Origin: Gracilaria caudata | Lineage: Eukaryota > Rhodophyta > Florideophyceae > Gracilariales > Gracilariaceae | Assembly: GCA_030374735.1 (NCBI GenBank) | Contig: JASCIV010000533.1 | Coordinates: forward strand, 1 to 17,362 | Reading direction: 5' to 3' | Length of the DNA: 17,362 nt | Position numbers and translations under genes: made by a program | Notes under the pieces: model-generated | The model's input: only the letters and a program-made list of their open reading frames with translations | What the model was told of the DNA's origin: nothing | Databases searched by the model: none | Shown here: in pieces, positions 15,762-17,362 of the stretch | Position numbering within the stretch: position 1 is the first letter of the stretch | Layout of the letters: every line of letters begins with the position of its first letter

Positions 15762-16940
15762 ATGCAGCTCCACTGTGTGCCGCACGCGCCCGTCGCGCCC
15801 GTGCCGTCGCCGTCCACGGCGCTGGCGTTGCGCCATCACGCCGCGCGCTCGCCGTTGCCGTCGCTGTCGTCGCTCGCCGCGCTCGCGCAGTGTGCATCGC
15901 CCTCGCCCTCGCCCTCGCCCTCGCCCTCGTGCTCGTCGCCACACGCACAGCCGCCGCCGCACAGGCGCGTGGCGCTGTCGTTGCACCCGTCTGCATCGCC
16001 GCCGCCGCCGCGTGCCATTGGCGAGTGGTCATCGTCATCATCGTCGCCGTCACACGCACAGCCGTCAGCCGCCTCGCTCTGCACGCCATGCTCACCGCCT
16101 CTGCCTCCACAATGCACTACCGCCTCACCCTCACCCTCGCCATCACCCGCACCCACCAGCTCGCTACCGCCACGCCCGCCACGCCCGCCGCGTGCGCCGC
16201 GTCGCGTCACCACGTCGCCGCGGTGCTCACCGCCGCCGCGTCCAGACTCGCCGCGTCCGCGTCGCTACGACACCCGTTTTGTAGCGCGCGCGCGTCTCAA
16301 GCAGCTGTCCGTGTGGAATGACGGCGCGCTCGACGTGCGCGAGTTGCACTCCGCGCCACAGCCGTGTCACGCATCGGCCACCCACACACGAGCGCAGCAC
16401 GCGCCGTCAGCAGCGCCGCTGCCTTCGTCGCCGTCGGCGTCGCCGTCGGCGCCGGCTTCACGCGAGCTGGACGAGCTGGATCAGGCGCTGATGCAGGTGG
16501 GATGCGTGCCGCCTTCGCAGCGCGCGCCGGATCGAACCACGCCGTCGTTGTACGCACTGGCGCAGCGTGTCGCATCGCCGTGCGGTGCAGTGGCCGCCGG
16601 CGGCGCTACTGCCGGCGGTGGTGGCGGTGGCGGTGGAGGTGGAGGTGGTGCGCTTGTGATGGCGCGCCGCAAAAGTCTGTTTTCGGTGTCCAAGTGGGCG
16701 CTGCGCCAAGTGAGTTTGGGGGGGGACCATCAACGTGCGCAACACACACACGCGCCGTTTACCAGACGACAGAGCGTGCACAGGTACGTGCGCAGCGCGT
16801 CGTCATCGTGGCGCAGTACCAGCGCGCAATCGCGCGGCGGTTCGCACGCAGAGGAGACGGCTTGCGCCGATCTGGATGAGCTGATGCACGCGCTGCACGC
16901 CACCGAAGTGGTGGAAACCACGCTGCCGCAACGCGCATAA
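15762..16940 (+). CDS. Unrecognised disordered Pro/Ser/Ala-rich protein
   Basis: I do not recognise this 392-aa protein. Its first 180 residues are mostly Pro, Ser and Ala, including SPSPSPSPS runs from a CCCTCG repeat near 15899-15928 and a Pro/Arg-rich PPRPPRPPRAPRR segment. Short ordered-looking islands follow: RRYDTRFVARARLKQLSVWN, LDELDQALMQVGCV, then a run of about 12 Gly (near 16613-16650), RRKSLFSVSKWALRQVSLG, RRQSVHRYVRS and CADLDELMHALHATEV. RRKS and RRQS resemble basophilic-kinase sites. The acidic DELDQAL and DLDELMHAL segments resemble each other and might be paired short binding helices. The open frame begins at a TTG at 15747; the first ATG is 15762. Supporting its reality are the long frame, the CCAAT box upstream and the folded-looking islands. 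A regulatory or scaffold role is possible but speculative. Confidence 0.65.
   Translation: MQLHCVPHAPVAPVPSPSTALALRHHAARSPLPSLSSLAALAQCASPSPSPSPSPSCSSPHAQPPPHRRVALSLHPSASPPPPRAIGEWSSSSSSPSHAQPSAASLCTPCSPPLPPQCTTASPSPSPSPAPTSSLPPRPPRPPRAPRRVTTSPRCSPPPRPDSPRPRRYDTRFVARARLKQLSVWNDGALDVRELHSAPQPCHASATHTRAQHAPSAAPLPSSPSASPSAPASRELDELDQALMQVGCVPPSQRAPDRTTPSLYALAQRVASPCGAVAAGGATAGGGGGGGGGGGGALVMARRKSLFSVSKWALRQVSLGGDHQRAQHTHAPFTRRQSVHRYVRSASSSWRSTSAQSRGGSHAEETACADLDELMHALHATEVVETTLPQRA
15899..15928 (+). repeat. CCCTCG hexamer tandem repeat
   Basis: About five copies of the hexamer GCCCTC lie inside the 392-aa reading frame and encode alternating Ser-Pro. A degenerate cousin (CCCTCA/CCCTCG) occurs near 16125-16145. 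Length variation would change the Ser-Pro tract in frame. Confidence 0.6.
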
Positions 16941-16958
16941 CAAAGAAAAGCGCGAGAG

Positions 16959-16975
16959 TCAGCGCTGCTGCTGCT

Positions 16976-17012
<37 letters not shown>

Positions 17013-17282
17013 ACGCGTGAGCATGAAGCGCAGCAGTAAAGAGAGTAACATCCAACCGAGCGCGGGCGAAATGAGCACGGAGAAGGAGGCGGAGCCGTCG
17101 GCGGAGGTGGAGTTCCACACGGCGCCGGTGAACAGCCAGCGCAGAGAGGCGGGGCGCCCGAGATACGCGCGACACAGCGCGGCGCACGCGAGCAGCGTGA
17201 GCGCTACCAGCACGCGCGCGCGGTACGCGCGCGGGATGCCGATGCGCACGCGCGGCTGGCGCGGCGGCGCTGCGGGACGCAT
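16959..17282 (-). CDS. Unrecognised 107-aa two-span membrane protein
   Basis: I do not recognise this protein. It starts at an ATG (17282). A basic, Pro-rich N-terminus (RPAAPPRQPRVRIGIPRAYR) precedes a hydrophobic span at about residues 23-42 (VLVALTLLACAALC). A short polar loop with one sequon (WNSTSADGS) follows, then a second span at about 66-88 (FSVLISPALGWMLLSLLLRF). The C-terminus is RPPPPPPPPPPPPQQQQR, encoded by a CGG/CTG trinucleotide repeat. The stop is only 18 bp from the stop of the convergent 392-aa gene. The plus-strand frame over the same bases (17017-17328) lacks any hydrophobic or folded pattern, so I favour this one. A small ER or organelle membrane subunit is possible; this is a guess. 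Confidence 0.55.
16965..17013 (+). repeat. CTG/CGG trinucleotide repeat
   Basis: About four CTG units are followed by about twelve CGG units. The minus strand reads this as the Pro12-Gln4 tail of the 107-aa protein. CGG and CTG repeats are length-unstable in many eukaryotes, so tail length may vary among strains. Confidence 0.75.
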
Positions 17283-17289
17283 TGCTTTG

Positions 17290-17362
17290 TGTTTTTTTGG
17301 GGGGGGGACGCGCGCGCGCGCGCGGTGAGCGGCGCGGTGAGCGGCGGTGAGCGGCGGTGAGC
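17290..17362. repeat. Homopolymer, CG-dinucleotide and decamer repeats at window edge
   Basis: A T7 run and a G9 run (about 17292-17308) are followed by an alternating CG run (about 17309-17323). The decamer GGTGAGCGGC follows, starting at 17324 (with two extra bases), 17336, 17346 and 17356, and runs off the edge. This is upstream of the 107-aa gene. The array may continue beyond the window. Confidence 0.7.

Noticed and set aside
15514..16321. Overlapping 256- and 190-codon frames in the 392-aa gene region
   Set aside because: They consist of Arg/His/Pro or Ala/Val repeats, as expected from out-of-frame reading of simple repeats, and lack the ordered islands seen in the chosen frame.
17324..17362. 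GGTGAG decamers as splice donors or telomere repeat
   Set aside because: GGTGAG fits a donor consensus, but no intron is seen elsewhere and no acceptor is in reach. The unit does not match any telomere repeat I know.
1..17362. tRNA, rRNA, CRISPR or intact transposon
   Set aside because: Reading by eye found no T-arm GTTCRA context with a cloverleaf, no rRNA-like conserved stretch, no regularly spaced direct repeats and no transposase or integrase frame.

Overview
The window looks like nuclear DNA of a compact, intron-poor photosynthetic eukaryote, most likely a unicellular red alga. Every recognisable gene is one uninterrupted reading frame. The gene set is eukaryotic: UGGT, cornichon, the exosome subunit RRP41, a VTI1 SNARE and COQ4. 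One gene encodes a FAX/TMEM14 protein whose N-terminus begins MTAGAAFVPA. A phenylalanine next to the N-terminus with no signal peptide is typical of transit peptides for two-membrane red-algal or glaucophyte plastids. The lineage call is an inference; a glaucophyte or another intron-poor microalga is not excluded.

Layout. Positions 1-1313 are AT-rich and contain no convincing gene, only ATTGC-type repeats, two hairpins and a doubtful small reading frame. Positions 1314-4740 hold two divergently transcribed, clearly paralogous three-span membrane glycoproteins (500 and 504 aa) of a family I do not recognise, sharing a 409-bp promoter region. Positions 5555-10309 encode the ER folding sensor UGGT. 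Positions 10310-11521 contain no intact gene but hold a frame-broken WD40-repeat relic. From 11522 to the right edge the genes are tightly packed: FAX/TMEM14 (+) converging on cornichon (-), RRP41 (+) converging on VTI1 (-), COQ4 (+), an unrecognised disordered 392-aa protein (+), and an unrecognised 107-aa two-span membrane protein (-). The three convergent pairs are separated by only 57, 46 and 18 bp.

Composition changes along the window. By eye, the left 4.7 kb is much more AT-rich than the right 5 kb, which is very GC-rich and full of low-complexity runs: CCCTCG, GGT, CGG and CG repeats, and a decamer array at the edge.

Functionally, UGGT, cornichon and VTI1 all serve the secretory pathway (folding quality control, ER cargo export, vesicle fusion). 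RRP41 serves RNA decay, COQ4 mitochondrial ubiquinone synthesis, and FAX plastid fatty-acid export. Nothing suggests an operon; the layout is ordinary housekeeping synteny. The most novel element is the head-to-head membrane-glycoprotein pair at 1314-4740. No tRNA, rRNA, CRISPR array or intact mobile element was seen.
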